Positions 44,977 to 54,063 of a DNA stretch of 64,000 bases are shown here, piece after piece; position 1 is the stretch's first letter; each line of letters begins with the position of its first letter. The stretch is from Simiduia curdlanivorans (GTDB taxonomy: Bacteria; Pseudomonadota; Gammaproteobacteria; Pseudomonadales; Cellvibrionaceae): positions 1,924,501 to 1,988,500 of the forward strand of contig NZ_JAUFQG010000004.1 of NCBI RefSeq assembly GCF_030409605.1, in the 5' to 3' direction. A program made the translations under genes and the position numbers. Below the pieces are notes generated by a model. It had not been told where the DNA came from. It searched no databases and saw nothing but the letters and a program-made list of their open reading frames with translations.

Positions 44977-46635
44977 GTGCAGCGATTTACTTTTCAGCGG
45001 GGCTACTTGCTGCGCACGAGAGCCATGTGGTTGGGTTGCGTGGCCTTTATTTTTTTGTTGGTGGCGCAGTTGGGGGTTAGGTATTACGTCAATCTTCCCG
45101 TGATGTTGCAGTTAATTGAGGCGGCCGACAACAAGGATAGGTTAAGGGTGGATAACGCTTTGGCTCAGCGGCTGGCACTTTATCAGAGCCGCGTGGCGGA
45201 TAATGCCTTGTGGAACGACGCCTTCGAATTTGTGACCCAGCCAAATGATGCATTTATCGAGAGTAATTTCGATCAGCGTACCTTGGTCGATAATGAATTA
45301 GATGGTGTTATATTTCTCGATACGCAGGGTAATGTGATTTGGCATTATGGTTTGCATATTCATTACGACGGGCATGGCGACGCACCATTATTGCAGCCGC
45401 CGGTTTCTAATGCGCAGCTGTTAGAGGCTTTTTATATTGAGCCGCAAAAACCAGTGCTGGGTAAATTTGAAACGCGCCAAGGTTATATTAAGGCGCGCGC
45501 AGGCGCCTTAATTTATTCAGCGTCTCCCATATTCCCAACCAATCTTGGTGGCGGTGCGTTAAATAGCCGCGGCACATTGGTCATGTGGGCCTGGCTGGAC
45601 GATGAATATTTCGAGTCGCTGGCCGAACAGACTAAGTTAGATTTAACGGCTCAGTTTTTAGAGCGAGGCGGGGCAGCGTTAGAGAGTTCCTCGCGCCATC
45701 TTTTGTCCCAGCCCGAAAATGTTCGCAATACCGATAATCAACTAGCTTGGCTGTTAAAGGATATTGACGGCGAGCCTTTGTTTTTATTGAGTATTCAGTT
45801 TGAGGCGTTGGGGCCAGAGTATCGCTTGTTTTCCCAATCGATACTAATCGGCGTGATTGCAGCTTTGTTGCTGTTGGTGGGTTTGGCACTTGCAGTAAAG
45901 TTTTGGTTGGTGAGGCCTTTGACGGCTATGGGCCAGCAGATGGATGACATCACGGAGTCTGGCAGCTACGAAAACCGCCTAGCGATAAAAAGTTACGGTG
46001 AGTTGGAGCGATTGGCTGGTCAATTTAACTTGCTGCTTGACGAAGTTTGCCGGCAGCAGGATCTAGCGAGAAAAAAGCACGCTAAGTTACACTTGGCCTC
46101 CATATCTGATGGCTTAACGGGGTTGGCTAATCGGCGCTATCTCGATCAGTTTATGGATGAGTCTTGGGAAAAGGCTAAAGCTCAGCGCAGCACTTATAGC
46201 CTTATTCTGATCGATATCGACTTTTTCAAAAAATATAATGATAGCTATGGCCACGCCGCCGGCGATCGCGTCTTGAGTCAAGTGGGGCAGTTGCTGCAAT
46301 CTTTTCAGCCCAACCTAGAGGCGCTTACGGCGCGTTATGGTGGTGAAGAGTTTTCGATGGTTTTAGTGGGCGCGAGTTGTGAGGCGGTTGAGGCCTTGTG
46401 TCAGTGTCTCTGCGCTGCGGTGCGCGAGCAGAAAATTACTCATGCGGGGTCATCGTTTGGCTACTTGACCATCAGCGTTGGCGCCGTGTCTATTTTCGCC
46501 GGCGAGCCGCTACCGGAATATTTATCTGGGCCAAACCCATTGCGGACCATTTTTAAAGCGGCCGATTCGGCGCTTTATCAGGTCAAAAATCAGGGCCGAA
46601 ATAACTATAAAATGGGTGTAATTGACGAATCTTAG
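44977..46635 (+). CDS. Membrane diguanylate cyclase with CHASE4 and HAMP domains
   Basis: A 552-residue c-di-GMP synthase. The first membrane helix is about residues 18-38. A periplasmic CHASE4-like sensor follows (about 45-275; SRVADNALWNDAFEF is the typical block). A second helix (286-310), a HAMP linker (311-365) and a GGDEF domain (about 372-545) complete it. The active site is GGEEF at 455-459. The inhibitory RxxD motif is absent (NLEA at that place), so product inhibition through that site is unlikely. The start is GTG 44977, preceded by a G-rich site. The ligand of the sensor is unknown. Confidence 0.9.
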   Translation: MQRFTFQRGYLLRTRAMWLGCVAFIFLLVAQLGVRYYVNLPVMLQLIEAADNKDRLRVDNALAQRLALYQSRVADNALWNDAFEFVTQPNDAFIESNFDQRTLVDNELDGVIFLDTQGNVIWHYGLHIHYDGHGDAPLLQPPVSNAQLLEAFYIEPQKPVLGKFETRQGYIKARAGALIYSASPIFPTNLGGGALNSRGTLVMWAWLDDEYFESLAEQTKLDLTAQFLERGGAALESSSRHLLSQPENVRNTDNQLAWLLKDIDGEPLFLLSIQFEALGPEYRLFSQSILIGVIAALLLLVGLALAVKFWLVRPLTAMGQQMDDITESGSYENRLAIKSYGELERLAGQFNLLLDEVCRQQDLARKKHAKLHLASISDGLTGLANRRYLDQFMDESWEKAKAQRSTYSLILIDIDFFKKYNDSYGHAAGDRVLSQVGQLLQSFQPNLEALTARYGGEEFSMVLVGASCEAVEALCQCLCAAVREQKITHAGSSFGYLTISVGAVSIFAGEPLPEYLSGPNPLRTIFKAADSALYQVKNQGRNNYKMGVIDES

Positions 46636-46723
46636 CTTAATTTAGTGCTTTGGTTGGTCAAAATACACGCAGTTAAGCCTGCCGTGTTATACTCCCGCGC
46701 CTTAATCCGGTGAGTATTCCACA

Positions 46724-48319
46724 TTGATCGTCAAATTTATAAAAAACTTAGTGGGCGGCAAGCAGTCAGCGCCCAAGCCCAGTGAAGGCAGGCAAGAACC
46801 CAAGCAACATCGCAGTTCAGACACCAAAAAGGCGAGTCGAGCGCCTCGACCTGAGAAATCTGATACTCAGGGCGGTACGGATTCCCGCACGCGCCACAGC
46901 GCTAGCCGCCAAGGTAATCGCGGCCGAGGCGCAAAGCGCGAAGGCGCCACGGCAAAAGATGCCACTCAAGCCATCAAGGCCCCGGACAACTGGGATATCT
47001 CTGAATTTAAGGTAGCTAAGGTTGCCGATAAGACGCGCTTCCATGACTTAGATTTACCGCTACCGCTTATGCACGCCATTGCCGATCTCGGTTTTGAGTA
47101 CGCATCGCCCATTCAGGCGCAGTCTTTACCCTACGCACTCAACGGCGACGACTTAGTTGGCAAGGCGCAAACCGGCACCGGTAAAACCGCCGCTTTTTTG
47201 ATTGCCATCATCGACGAGTTGATGAATAACCCGATTAAAGGCGAGCGCTTCGCCGGTGAGGCGCGCGCGCTTATTATCGCCCCTACCCGTGAATTGGTTA
47301 TTCAAATTGCCGACGATGCCAAGTTGCTGACCAAGTACACCGATTTAACCGTGCACACCCTCGTGGGCGGTATGGACTATGGCAAGCAGCAGCAGCGCCT
47401 ACACGGCGAGCTGGTCGACATTCTGGTGGCTACACCGGGCCGGCTCATCGACTTCACTGGCAATCGCGATTGCTATTTAGACCATGTTGAAATTCTGGTG
47501 CTCGATGAAGCTGATCGCATGTTAGACATGGGTTTCATTCCACAGGTGCGCAGAATCATTCGCCAGACACCGCAGAAATCCCAGCGTCAAACCTTGCTGT
47601 TTTCGGCCACCTTTACCGATGATGTATTGAGCTTGGCTGAGCAGTGGACCGTCGACCCTGTACGCATTGAGATTGAGCCTGAATCTGTGGCGACAGATAC
47701 CGTCGAGCAGTTTGTCTATCTTGCTAGCACCGAGGAGAAGTACACACTGCTGTACAATTTGTTGAATCAAGATAACGTCGAGAGTTTGATTGTATTTGCC
47801 AATCGGCGCGACGAGTGTCGACGCCTGCACGAGCAATTGCTTGCCCACGGTTTTAAAGCCGGTTTGTTATCGGGTGAAGTGGCACAAAATAAGCGCGTAA
47901 AAACACTGGATGATTTTAAATCCGGCAAATTGAAAGTGTTAGTAGCAACCGATGTGGCCGGGCGCGGTATTCATATTAGCGGCATCAGTCATGTGGTTAA
48001 TTTTACCCTGCCTGAAGAGCCGGAAGATTATGTGCATCGCATTGGTCGCACAGGCCGAGCCGGTAGCCATGGCACGTCAGTAAGTTTTGCCTGTGAAGAT
48101 GACGCCTTCCGCTTGATGCCTATCGGCGATTTGTTGGGCGCGCCGTTGAAATGTGAACAGCCGCCTGAAGTCTTGCTCGCACCTACGCCAGCCTTGCTGC
48201 CACCGGCCAAGCGCTCTCGAGGGCCTAGACCGTCTAGCGGCAGCCGCTCCGGCGGCTCGTCCCGAAGTGGTGGCCACCGATCGGGTGGTCAGCGCTCAGG
48301 CGGCCATAGATCACGCTAA
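46724..48319 (+). CDS. DEAD-box RNA helicase (RhlB-like)
   Basis: A 531-residue ATP-dependent RNA helicase. Conserved motifs appear in order: Q motif (GFEYASPIQAQSLP), Walker A AQTGTGKT (148-155), PTREL, DEAD (261-264), SAT, and HRIGRTGRAG near the end of the core. A basic, low-complexity linker (1-95) precedes the core. The tail (about 488-531) is rich in Arg, Ser and Gly with repeats of SGGHR/SGGQR, suited to RNA binding. The start is a TTG at 46724 with a distant GGTGA. RhlB works with the degradosome; that role is inferred here. A terminator follows. Confidence 0.9.
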   Translation: MIVKFIKNLVGGKQSAPKPSEGRQEPKQHRSSDTKKASRAPRPEKSDTQGGTDSRTRHSASRQGNRGRGAKREGATAKDATQAIKAPDNWDISEFKVAKVADKTRFHDLDLPLPLMHAIADLGFEYASPIQAQSLPYALNGDDLVGKAQTGTGKTAAFLIAIIDELMNNPIKGERFAGEARALIIAPTRELVIQIADDAKLLTKYTDLTVHTLVGGMDYGKQQQRLHGELVDILVATPGRLIDFTGNRDCYLDHVEILVLDEADRMLDMGFIPQVRRIIRQTPQKSQRQTLLFSATFTDDVLSLAEQWTVDPVRIEIEPESVATDTVEQFVYLASTEEKYTLLYNLLNQDNVESLIVFANRRDECRRLHEQLLAHGFKAGLLSGEVAQNKRVKTLDDFKSGKLKVLVATDVAGRGIHISGISHVVNFTLPEEPEDYVHRIGRTGRAGSHGTSVSFACEDDAFRLMPIGDLLGAPLKCEQPPEVLLAPTPALLPPAKRSRGPRPSSGSRSGGSSRSGGHRSGGQRSGGHRSR

Positions 48320-48325
48320 TTAACT

Positions 48326-48350
48326 AACCCGGCAAGCGCCGGGTTTTTTA
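48326..48350 (+). terminator. Rho-independent terminator of the helicase gene
   Basis: AACCCGGC and GCCGGGTT form an 8-bp GC-rich stem with a 3-nt loop at 48326-48344, followed by T residues. It lies 7 nt after the helicase stop. Confidence 0.9.
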
Positions 48351-48403
48351 TTTCCGGTCTAGACTAATAGACATCTCAGCGAAAATGTTTAGGACGGCAC
48401 GGC

Positions 48404-49675
48404 ATGAAACGAATATTAGTGGTGGAAGACAGTCAGCTGGTCACTAAAGTCGTACGCCATGTTGTGAAGTTGGATGACGGCCTCGAGGCGGTGTACGCGT
48501 CTAGTTTGGCTGAGGCAAAAGAGCAGTTAGCACGCAATAGCGGGCAGTTATTCGCGGCTTTGGCAGATTTAAACTTGCCCGATGCGCCAGATGGCGAAGT
48601 GGTCGATCTTATCTTGGCGGAAGGCATACCTACCATCGTGCTCACCGGCAGTTACGACGAAGAGCGGCGCGAGAAAATACTGGCCAAAGGCATCGTTGAT
48701 TATGTGGTTAAAGAGGGCCGTTACTCCTATGAATATGCGATCGGTGTGGTGCACCGGCTTGCGCACAATCAAGCCACCACGGTGCTGGTTGTTGATGATT
48801 CGGAGACCTCTCGACGCTATATATCCGAGCTGTTAAAGCGTCAGCAGTTTATTGTTTTAACCGCCTGTAATGGCGTTGAGGCGATCAAGTTATTACTGGC
48901 ACATGAAGAGATTAAGCTGGTGATAACCGACTTTAATATGCCCATTATGGATGGCATTGAGCTGGTTAAAAATATTCGTTACAAATATGAAAAAAGTGAC
49001 TTGGTGATTATCGGTTTATCTGGCCGCGGGGAAAAATCGCTGTCGGCGCAGTTCATTAAAAATGGTGCCAATGACTTCCTACACAAGCCGTTTAACTATG
49101 AGGAATTTACCTGTCGGGTCAGGCACAACGTGGAATCTTTGGAGCTGATCCAGCAAATTCGAGCGGCGGCTTCTAAAGACTATTTAACCGGGGCGTGGAA
49201 TCGGCGTTACTTTTTCGAGCAGGCCGAGCCCCTTCACCAGGAGGCCTTGCAGAATCAAGCCCAACTTGCCGCTGTGCTCATCGATTTAGATCACTTTAAA
49301 AAAATTAATGACACCTACGGCCATGAAGCGGGTGATCGAGTGCTGGTCGAAGTGGCAAACCTGTTAAATGCTAAGCTCAAGCGCTTTCTCGTTGCCAGAG
49401 CCGGTGGCGCAGAGTTTTTTGTATTGTTGCCGGGGTTGGACAATGATCAAGCGCAATCTCTTATCTCACAATTGCGTCAAATGCTTGCCTCGCGGCCAGT
49501 GGTATTAGCCGACGGCACTGAACTTTATCTTGGCTTTAGTGCCGGTGTTACCAACCAGTTGTGTAGCTCCATGGATGAGCAGCTCGCCGTTGCCGATAAG
49601 TTTCTTTTCCGGGCCAAGGATGCCGGTCGAAACTTAGTGGTTGGCGACGACGATGAAGACGAAGATGAGGTTTAA
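48404..49675 (+). CDS. Dual-receiver response regulator with degenerate GGDEF (GGAEF) domain
   Basis: A 423-residue PleD-like regulator. REC1 (about 3-120) keeps D9, phospho-acceptor D55, T81 and K103. REC2 (about 125-245) keeps D131/D132, D176 (ITDFNMP), S206 and K228. The GGDEF-type domain spans 255-412. Its signature reads GGAEF at 334-338, so the catalytic acidic third residue is Ala. Other substrate residues (LIDLDHFKKINDTYGHEAGDR) are kept. The RxxD inhibitory site is also missing. It may therefore bind GTP or a partner without making c-di-GMP. The C-terminus is a run of Asp/Glu. Its stop overlaps that of cysZ. Confidence 0.92.
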   Translation: MKRILVVEDSQLVTKVVRHVVKLDDGLEAVYASSLAEAKEQLARNSGQLFAALADLNLPDAPDGEVVDLILAEGIPTIVLTGSYDEERREKILAKGIVDYVVKEGRYSYEYAIGVVHRLAHNQATTVLVVDDSETSRRYISELLKRQQFIVLTACNGVEAIKLLLAHEEIKLVITDFNMPIMDGIELVKNIRYKYEKSDLVIIGLSGRGEKSLSAQFIKNGANDFLHKPFNYEEFTCRVRHNVESLELIQQIRAAASKDYLTGAWNRRYFFEQAEPLHQEALQNQAQLAAVLIDLDHFKKINDTYGHEAGDRVLVEVANLLNAKLKRFLVARAGGAEFFVLLPGLDNDQAQSLISQLRQMLASRPVVLADGTELYLGFSAGVTNQLCSSMDEQLAVADKFLFRAKDAGRNLVVGDDDEDEDEV

Positions 49676-50445
49676 GGCTTCAGCAACCTAGAGGGGTCTA
49701 ATGGTTTGCCTTGAATATCCTTTAACCAAAACACCGTCGCACCGGCAACGGCGATGGGCATGACGAAAATATTCAATACTGGCACCATATTGCCGAGCAT
49801 CACGAGGCCGCCAAAGCTATAGCTGCCGAGTGTTTGGCTGCCGAGTTGTTGGCGCAGGGATTTAAACGGCGTTTTATGGTTGTCGGATGCATAGTCTACA
49901 TATTGAATAGACATGCACCAAGCACCCCACAGTACGCCAATGACCGGCGCCAGTAAGTTCACAAGGGGAATGAAGGCTAGCGCGAACATGAGCAGTAGCA
50001 CCAAGAAACCGCGGGAGATGAAATACCACAATTTCAGCAATTCCCGTAGCAGCGTTCTCGGAATCATCTGCTGCAGCGGTTCGGCTGGGGGCGCAATGCC
50101 CGTTAATTTCTCTTCTATTTTTTCCGCGAGTATGCCGTTAAAGGGTGCGGCGATTAGGTTGGTGATAATGCTAAAGCTATAGCCGTAGACAAATATCACC
50201 AGAAAGGCCGCGAATAGCCACAGAATACTGCCTAAAAAACTAAGCCAGCCAGGAAGATAGCTCATCATGCCATCCATCAGCAGGCCGAATTCGCTTAATA
50301 GCCAAGCGGTTACCACAAAGAATAAAACCACGTTAATGATCATCGGCACTAAAATAAACAGCCGCAATTCTGGGTGCAGAATGAGCTTTAAGCCGAGCGA
50401 GAGCGAGGCTGGGCCTGAGGTTGGGTTGCCATTCAGTGCGAACAT
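49672..50445 (-). CDS. cysZ: Sulfate transporter CysZ-like
   Basis: A 257-residue membrane protein of the CysZ/EI24 family, which imports sulfate for cysteine synthesis. Helical segments lie near 28-50, 68-100, 145-180 and 205-235. Family features include FVYGYSFSIITNLIAAPFNGILAEKIEE and the WCMSIQYVDYASDNHKTPF block. No other sulfate gene is near. It overlaps the convergent response regulator by 4 bp and lies 21 nt downstream of a small PA4642-like gene on the same strand. Confidence 0.88.
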   Translation of the reverse strand: MFALNGNPTSGPASLSLGLKLILHPELRLFILVPMIINVVLFFVVTAWLLSEFGLLMDGMMSYLPGWLSFLGSILWLFAAFLVIFVYGYSFSIITNLIAAPFNGILAEKIEEKLTGIAPPAEPLQQMIPRTLLRELLKLWYFISRGFLVLLLMFALAFIPLVNLLAPVIGVLWGAWCMSIQYVDYASDNHKTPFKSLRQQLGSQTLGSYSFGGLVMLGNMVPVLNIFVMPIAVAGATVFWLKDIQGKPLDPSRLLKP

Positions 50446-50466
50446 TTAAATCCCTTGTGGTAGTGC

Positions 50467-50763
50467 TTAGTGTGCGCCGGCGTCGGCCAGTATGGCTGCA
50501 TACTCATCGCCTTGGCGATGTTGTTTGGCCAAGGTTAGCAGTGTGTGTCCGTCGGCGTTTGTGGCGTTGATATCCCTACCGGCTTCGAGGAAAAAACGCA
50601 CAAAGGTTGCGAAATTTTCCGCTACCATGCCGCGGTAGGCTTTTTCTAGGCAGTGAAAATCGGCATCAATGCCGGCTGGTGGAGTGACATCTAAAAAGGT
50701 TTTTACTTGTTCATCGCTAAATACTTCGCCGAGAACTTTTTGTTTATCTTTCTTGAGTGACAT
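50467..50763 (-). CDS. PA4642-family small protein
   Basis: A 98-residue cytoplasmic protein starting MSLKKDKQKVLGEVFSDEQVKTFLD. This start and the later GRDINATNADGHTLLTLAKQH resemble the uncharacterised PA4642 family of Pseudomonas relatives and a single ankyrin-like repeat. I use ATG 50763; the 15 upstream in-frame codons have no family match. It follows gatB by 58 nt and precedes cysZ. Function is unknown. Confidence 0.75.
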   Translation of the reverse strand: MSLKKDKQKVLGEVFSDEQVKTFLDVTPPAGIDADFHCLEKAYRGMVAENFATFVRFFLEAGRDINATNADGHTLLTLAKQHRQGDEYAAILADAGAH

Positions 50764-50821
50764 ATGGGTAAACCTGTTGCGATGCAGCCAGGGGCTGCAC
50801 CAAGTCAATGGTAATGTAAAT

Positions 50822-52273
50822 TTAAAGGAGTTCGTTCAGCTTCTTCAACAGAATGTCATTGATGGCTTGCGGGTTTGCCTGCCCCTTCGACGCTTTCATG
50901 ATTTGGCCCACGAAGAAACCGAGCATTTTAGGTCGCTTGTCGGCGTCAGCTGCGCGATAGTTTTCTACCTGTTTCGGGCTAGCCGCGATGATCTCGTCGG
51001 CCATGGCTTCGAGGGCACCCGTATCGGATACCTGCTTGAGACCACGCGCTTCGATAATCGTATCGGCGTCGCCTTCGCCGGCCCAGAGACCATCGAACAC
51101 GTCTTTGGCTTGCTTGCTGGAGATGGTGCCATCTTTAATGCGCGCAATCATGCCGCCTAATTGCTCGGCGCTTACAGGGCTGGCAGATAGACTTAAATCG
51201 TCGGTGTTTAAACGCGCCGCCAATTCGCCCATGATCCAGTTGGCCGATAGCTTCGCTTCGCCAGATGCCAGTACCGCTTTTTCGAAGAACTGGGCTGTTG
51301 TTAAATCGTCAGCCAATTGTGCTGCATCGTAATCGGATAGTTGGTAGCTCTCGATAAAGCGTGCACGACGGGCGTTTGGCAGTTCGGGCAGGCTGGCGCG
51401 CACCGCCTCGATGTACGCGTCGTCGAGGATAACGGGCAGTAGATCGGGGCAGGGGAAATAGCGGTAGTCGTTTGCCTCTTCCTTCGAGCGCATAGACCGG
51501 GCTTCTTTGCGTTCGCCGTTATACAGCCGGGTTTCTTGCCGTACGGTGCCGCCGTCTTCGATCAAATCGATTTGGCGCTCAACTTCTAATTTGATGGCCT
51601 CTTCCATGAAGCGGAAGGAGTTCAAGTTTTTCGTTTCGGTGCGGGTGCCGAGTTTTTCTTCGCCCATGGGGCGCACGGAAATGTTGACATCGAAACGCAT
51701 GGAGCCCTGCGACATTTCGCCATCGCAAATGCCGAGCGACGTTACAATCGAGTGTAATTTTTTCGCAAACGCCACCGCCTCTTCGGCGTTGCGCATATCG
51801 GGTTCGGAGACAATTTCAATCAGCGGTGTGCCGGCGCGGTTCAAATCGATACCGCTCATGCCGTGGTAGTCTTCGTGCAGGGATTTACCCGCATCTTCCT
51901 CTAGGTGGGCATGGTGGATGCGCACCTGCTTTGTGCGTCCGCCGCTCAATTCGATCTCAACGATACCGGCGCCGACGATGGGGGCTTCCAGCTGTGTCGT
52001 TTGATAGCCCTTGGGCAGATCGGGGTAAAAATAATTTTTGCGCTCAAAAAAGGAGCGCTTGCCGATATCGGCATTGATTGCCAAGCCAAACATGGTGGCG
52101 TAGCGGTAGGCTTGCTCGTTGACCACGGGCAGTGTGCCCGGCATGGCGAGGTCGATGGCGCAGGCTTGTGTGTTGGGTTCAGCGCCAAAAGCCGTGCTGG
52201 CGCCGGAAAATATTTTGGTTGCTGTGGCCAGTTGCACGTGCACTTCTAGGCCGATTACCGTTTCCCATTGCAT
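50822..52273 (-). CDS. gatB: Asp-tRNA(Asn)/Glu-tRNA(Gln) amidotransferase subunit B
   Basis: GatB binds misacylated Glu-tRNA(Gln) or Asp-tRNA(Asn), activates it with ATP and accepts ammonia from GatA. The 483-residue length is normal. The N-terminus reads WETVIGLEVHVQLATATKIFSG, and the catalytic domain contains FYPDLPKGYQTTQ and IEIVSEPDMRNAEEAV. A tail domain (about 390-483, YqeY-like) binds tRNA. The gene is downstream of gatC-gatA in the usual operon, 25 nt after gatA. Its presence implies an indirect route for Gln- or Asn-tRNA, as in Pseudomonas. Confidence 0.97.
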   Translation of the reverse strand: MQWETVIGLEVHVQLATATKIFSGASTAFGAEPNTQACAIDLAMPGTLPVVNEQAYRYATMFGLAINADIGKRSFFERKNYFYPDLPKGYQTTQLEAPIVGAGIVEIELSGGRTKQVRIHHAHLEEDAGKSLHEDYHGMSGIDLNRAGTPLIEIVSEPDMRNAEEAVAFAKKLHSIVTSLGICDGEMSQGSMRFDVNISVRPMGEEKLGTRTETKNLNSFRFMEEAIKLEVERQIDLIEDGGTVRQETRLYNGERKEARSMRSKEEANDYRYFPCPDLLPVILDDAYIEAVRASLPELPNARRARFIESYQLSDYDAAQLADDLTTAQFFEKAVLASGEAKLSANWIMGELAARLNTDDLSLSASPVSAEQLGGMIARIKDGTISSKQAKDVFDGLWAGEGDADTIIEARGLKQVSDTGALEAMADEIIAASPKQVENYRAADADKRPKMLGFFVGQIMKASKGQANPQAINDILLKKLNELL

Positions 52274-52298
52274 AGGGATGACTCCTTAATTATGTGGC

Positions 52299-53753
52299 CT
52301 ATTCGATGCCTTGCGGCGCCAGTTGGTGGAAGTTGGTTGCCTGTTGGAATTTGTGCGCGGCGTTGAGCATGCGCGCCTCTTCAAAGTAATTGCCAATCAG
52401 TTGTAGGCCAACGGGCTTGCTGTCCACCAAACCACAGGGGATAGACATGCCCGGTAGGCCGGCTAGGTTGGTGGCGATGGTGTAGATATCTTCCAAGTAC
52501 ATGGCTATCGGGTCCGCACCCTTGGCGCCAAAGGCGAAGGCCGGTGACGGCGAGGTTGGCCCAACCACGAGATCTACTTCCTTAAAGGCCTCGACAAAAT
52601 CTTGTTTGATCAAGCGGCGCACTTTTTGTGCCTTGCGGTAATAGGCATCGTAATAGCCGGCCGATAGGCAATAGGTGCCGATCAAAATGCGGCGCTGAAC
52701 TTCTTCGCCGAAGGCTTCGCCGCGCGAGCGCTTGTACAGGTCGGATAAATCCGTTGGGTTTTCGCAGCGGTAACCGTAGCGAACGCCGTCAAAACGCGAC
52801 AAGTTGGCCGAGCACTCGGCCGGTGCGATCACATAGTAAGCCGGTACCGCCAAGGCAGAGTGGGGCAAGCTAATCTCTTTAACCTTGGCGCCCATGGCTT
52901 GGTATTGTTTGATGGCGGCCTCGACGGCTTGTTGCGTACCGGCGTCTAAGCCTTCACCGAAATATTCCTTTGGTACGCCGAGGGTTAAGCCCTCGAGTGA
53001 GTCATTTAGATTGGCGCGGTAATCGGGTACGTCGCGGTCGATGTTGGTGGAGTCTTTGGCGTCGAAAGATGCCATGGCATTCATCATCAGCGCGGCGTCT
53101 TCGGCGGTGCGGGTCAATGGACCAGCTTGATCGAGGCTCGATGCGAAGGCAATCATGCCCCAGCGCGATACCCGGCCATAGGTGGGTTTTAAGCCGGTTA
53201 AACCACACAGTGCCGCCGGCTGACGGATTGAGCCGCCGGTATCGGTTGCTGTTGCCGCGGGTGCCAGGCGCGCCGCCACAGCCGCGGCTGAGCCACCGGA
53301 CGAGCCACCGGGTACACAGTTAACATTCCAGGGGTTTTTTACCGGGCCGTAGAAGCTGGTTTCATTCGATGAGCCCATGGCGAATTCATCCATGTTGGTT
53401 TTGCCCAACATAACGGCGCCGGCCGCTTGATAATTTTCCACCACGGTGGCGTCGTAGGGGGCGATGAAGTTATCGAGCATTTTCGAGCCGCAGCTGGTGC
53501 GAATACCCTTGGTGCAAAAAATATCTTTGTGGGCAATGGGCACCCCGCATAGCGGGTTGGTATCGCCTTGGCCAAGTCTCGCATCGGCGGCTTTTGCCTG
53601 CGCCATAGCCACCTCTTCGGTGACGGTAATGAAGCTGTTGTAGTTGCCGTCTAGGCGTTTTATTCGCTCGAGAAAATGGCGTGTGAGCTCTTCGCTAGAC
53701 CAAGCTTTTGATTGCAGGCCCGCACTCAGTTCGGCGATGGTTTTGTTGTGCAT
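52299..53753 (-). CDS. gatA: Asp-tRNA(Asn)/Glu-tRNA(Gln) amidotransferase subunit A
   Basis: GatA is the glutaminase-type amidase that supplies ammonia to GatB. The Ser-cis-Ser-Lys catalytic triad is complete at K76 (VPIAHKD), S151 (GGSSGGS) and S175 (TDTGGSIRQPA). The spacing equals that of the Staphylococcus enzyme (K79, S154, S178). The protein has 484 residues, as expected. It lies 22 nt after gatC and 25 nt before gatB on the minus strand. Confidence 0.97.
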   Translation of the reverse strand: MHNKTIAELSAGLQSKAWSSEELTRHFLERIKRLDGNYNSFITVTEEVAMAQAKAADARLGQGDTNPLCGVPIAHKDIFCTKGIRTSCGSKMLDNFIAPYDATVVENYQAAGAVMLGKTNMDEFAMGSSNETSFYGPVKNPWNVNCVPGGSSGGSAAAVAARLAPAATATDTGGSIRQPAALCGLTGLKPTYGRVSRWGMIAFASSLDQAGPLTRTAEDAALMMNAMASFDAKDSTNIDRDVPDYRANLNDSLEGLTLGVPKEYFGEGLDAGTQQAVEAAIKQYQAMGAKVKEISLPHSALAVPAYYVIAPAECSANLSRFDGVRYGYRCENPTDLSDLYKRSRGEAFGEEVQRRILIGTYCLSAGYYDAYYRKAQKVRRLIKQDFVEAFKEVDLVVGPTSPSPAFAFGAKGADPIAMYLEDIYTIATNLAGLPGMSIPCGLVDSKPVGLQLIGNYFEEARMLNAAHKFQQATNFHQLAPQGIE

Positions 53754-53775
53754 GTTGTTGTCCTTAATACGACGA

Positions 53776-54063
53776 TCAGTCGATCACCTTGGGTACTAGG
53801 TAGAGGCCATCTTCTGTGGCGGGGGCTATTGCTTGGAAGGCGTCGCGCTGGTTGGGTTCGGTCACCAAGTCGGCGCGCAGGCGCTGAATGGCATCCATGG
53901 GGTGTGCCATGGGCGCAACATTGTCTGTGTCGGCTGCTTGTAATTGGTCCACTAGCGCCAGCACATTGGCTAAGCGGTTGGTGACTTCGTCGATTGTCGC
54001 TTCGCTGATTTCTAGCCGTGCGAGTTCGCCCAACTTTTCAATATCAGATCGATCCACTGCCAT
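53776..54063 (-). CDS. gatC: Asp-tRNA(Asn)/Glu-tRNA(Gln) amidotransferase subunit C
   Basis: GatC is the small subunit that stabilises the GatA-GatB complex. This 95-residue protein begins with DIEKLGELARLEISEATIDEV and ends with EDGLYLVPKVID, both typical. A GAGAATTAC-type weak ribosome-binding site precedes the ATG. It heads gatCAB and is divergent from mreB, as in Pseudomonas aeruginosa. Confidence 0.95.
   Translation of the reverse strand: MAVDRSDIEKLGELARLEISEATIDEVTNRLANVLALVDQLQAADTDNVAPMAHPMDAIQRLRADLVTEPNQRDAFQAIAPATEDGLYLVPKVID

Noticed and set aside
46724..49675. Helicase and GGAEF regulator as one operon
   Set aside because: A good terminator at 48326-48350 separates them.
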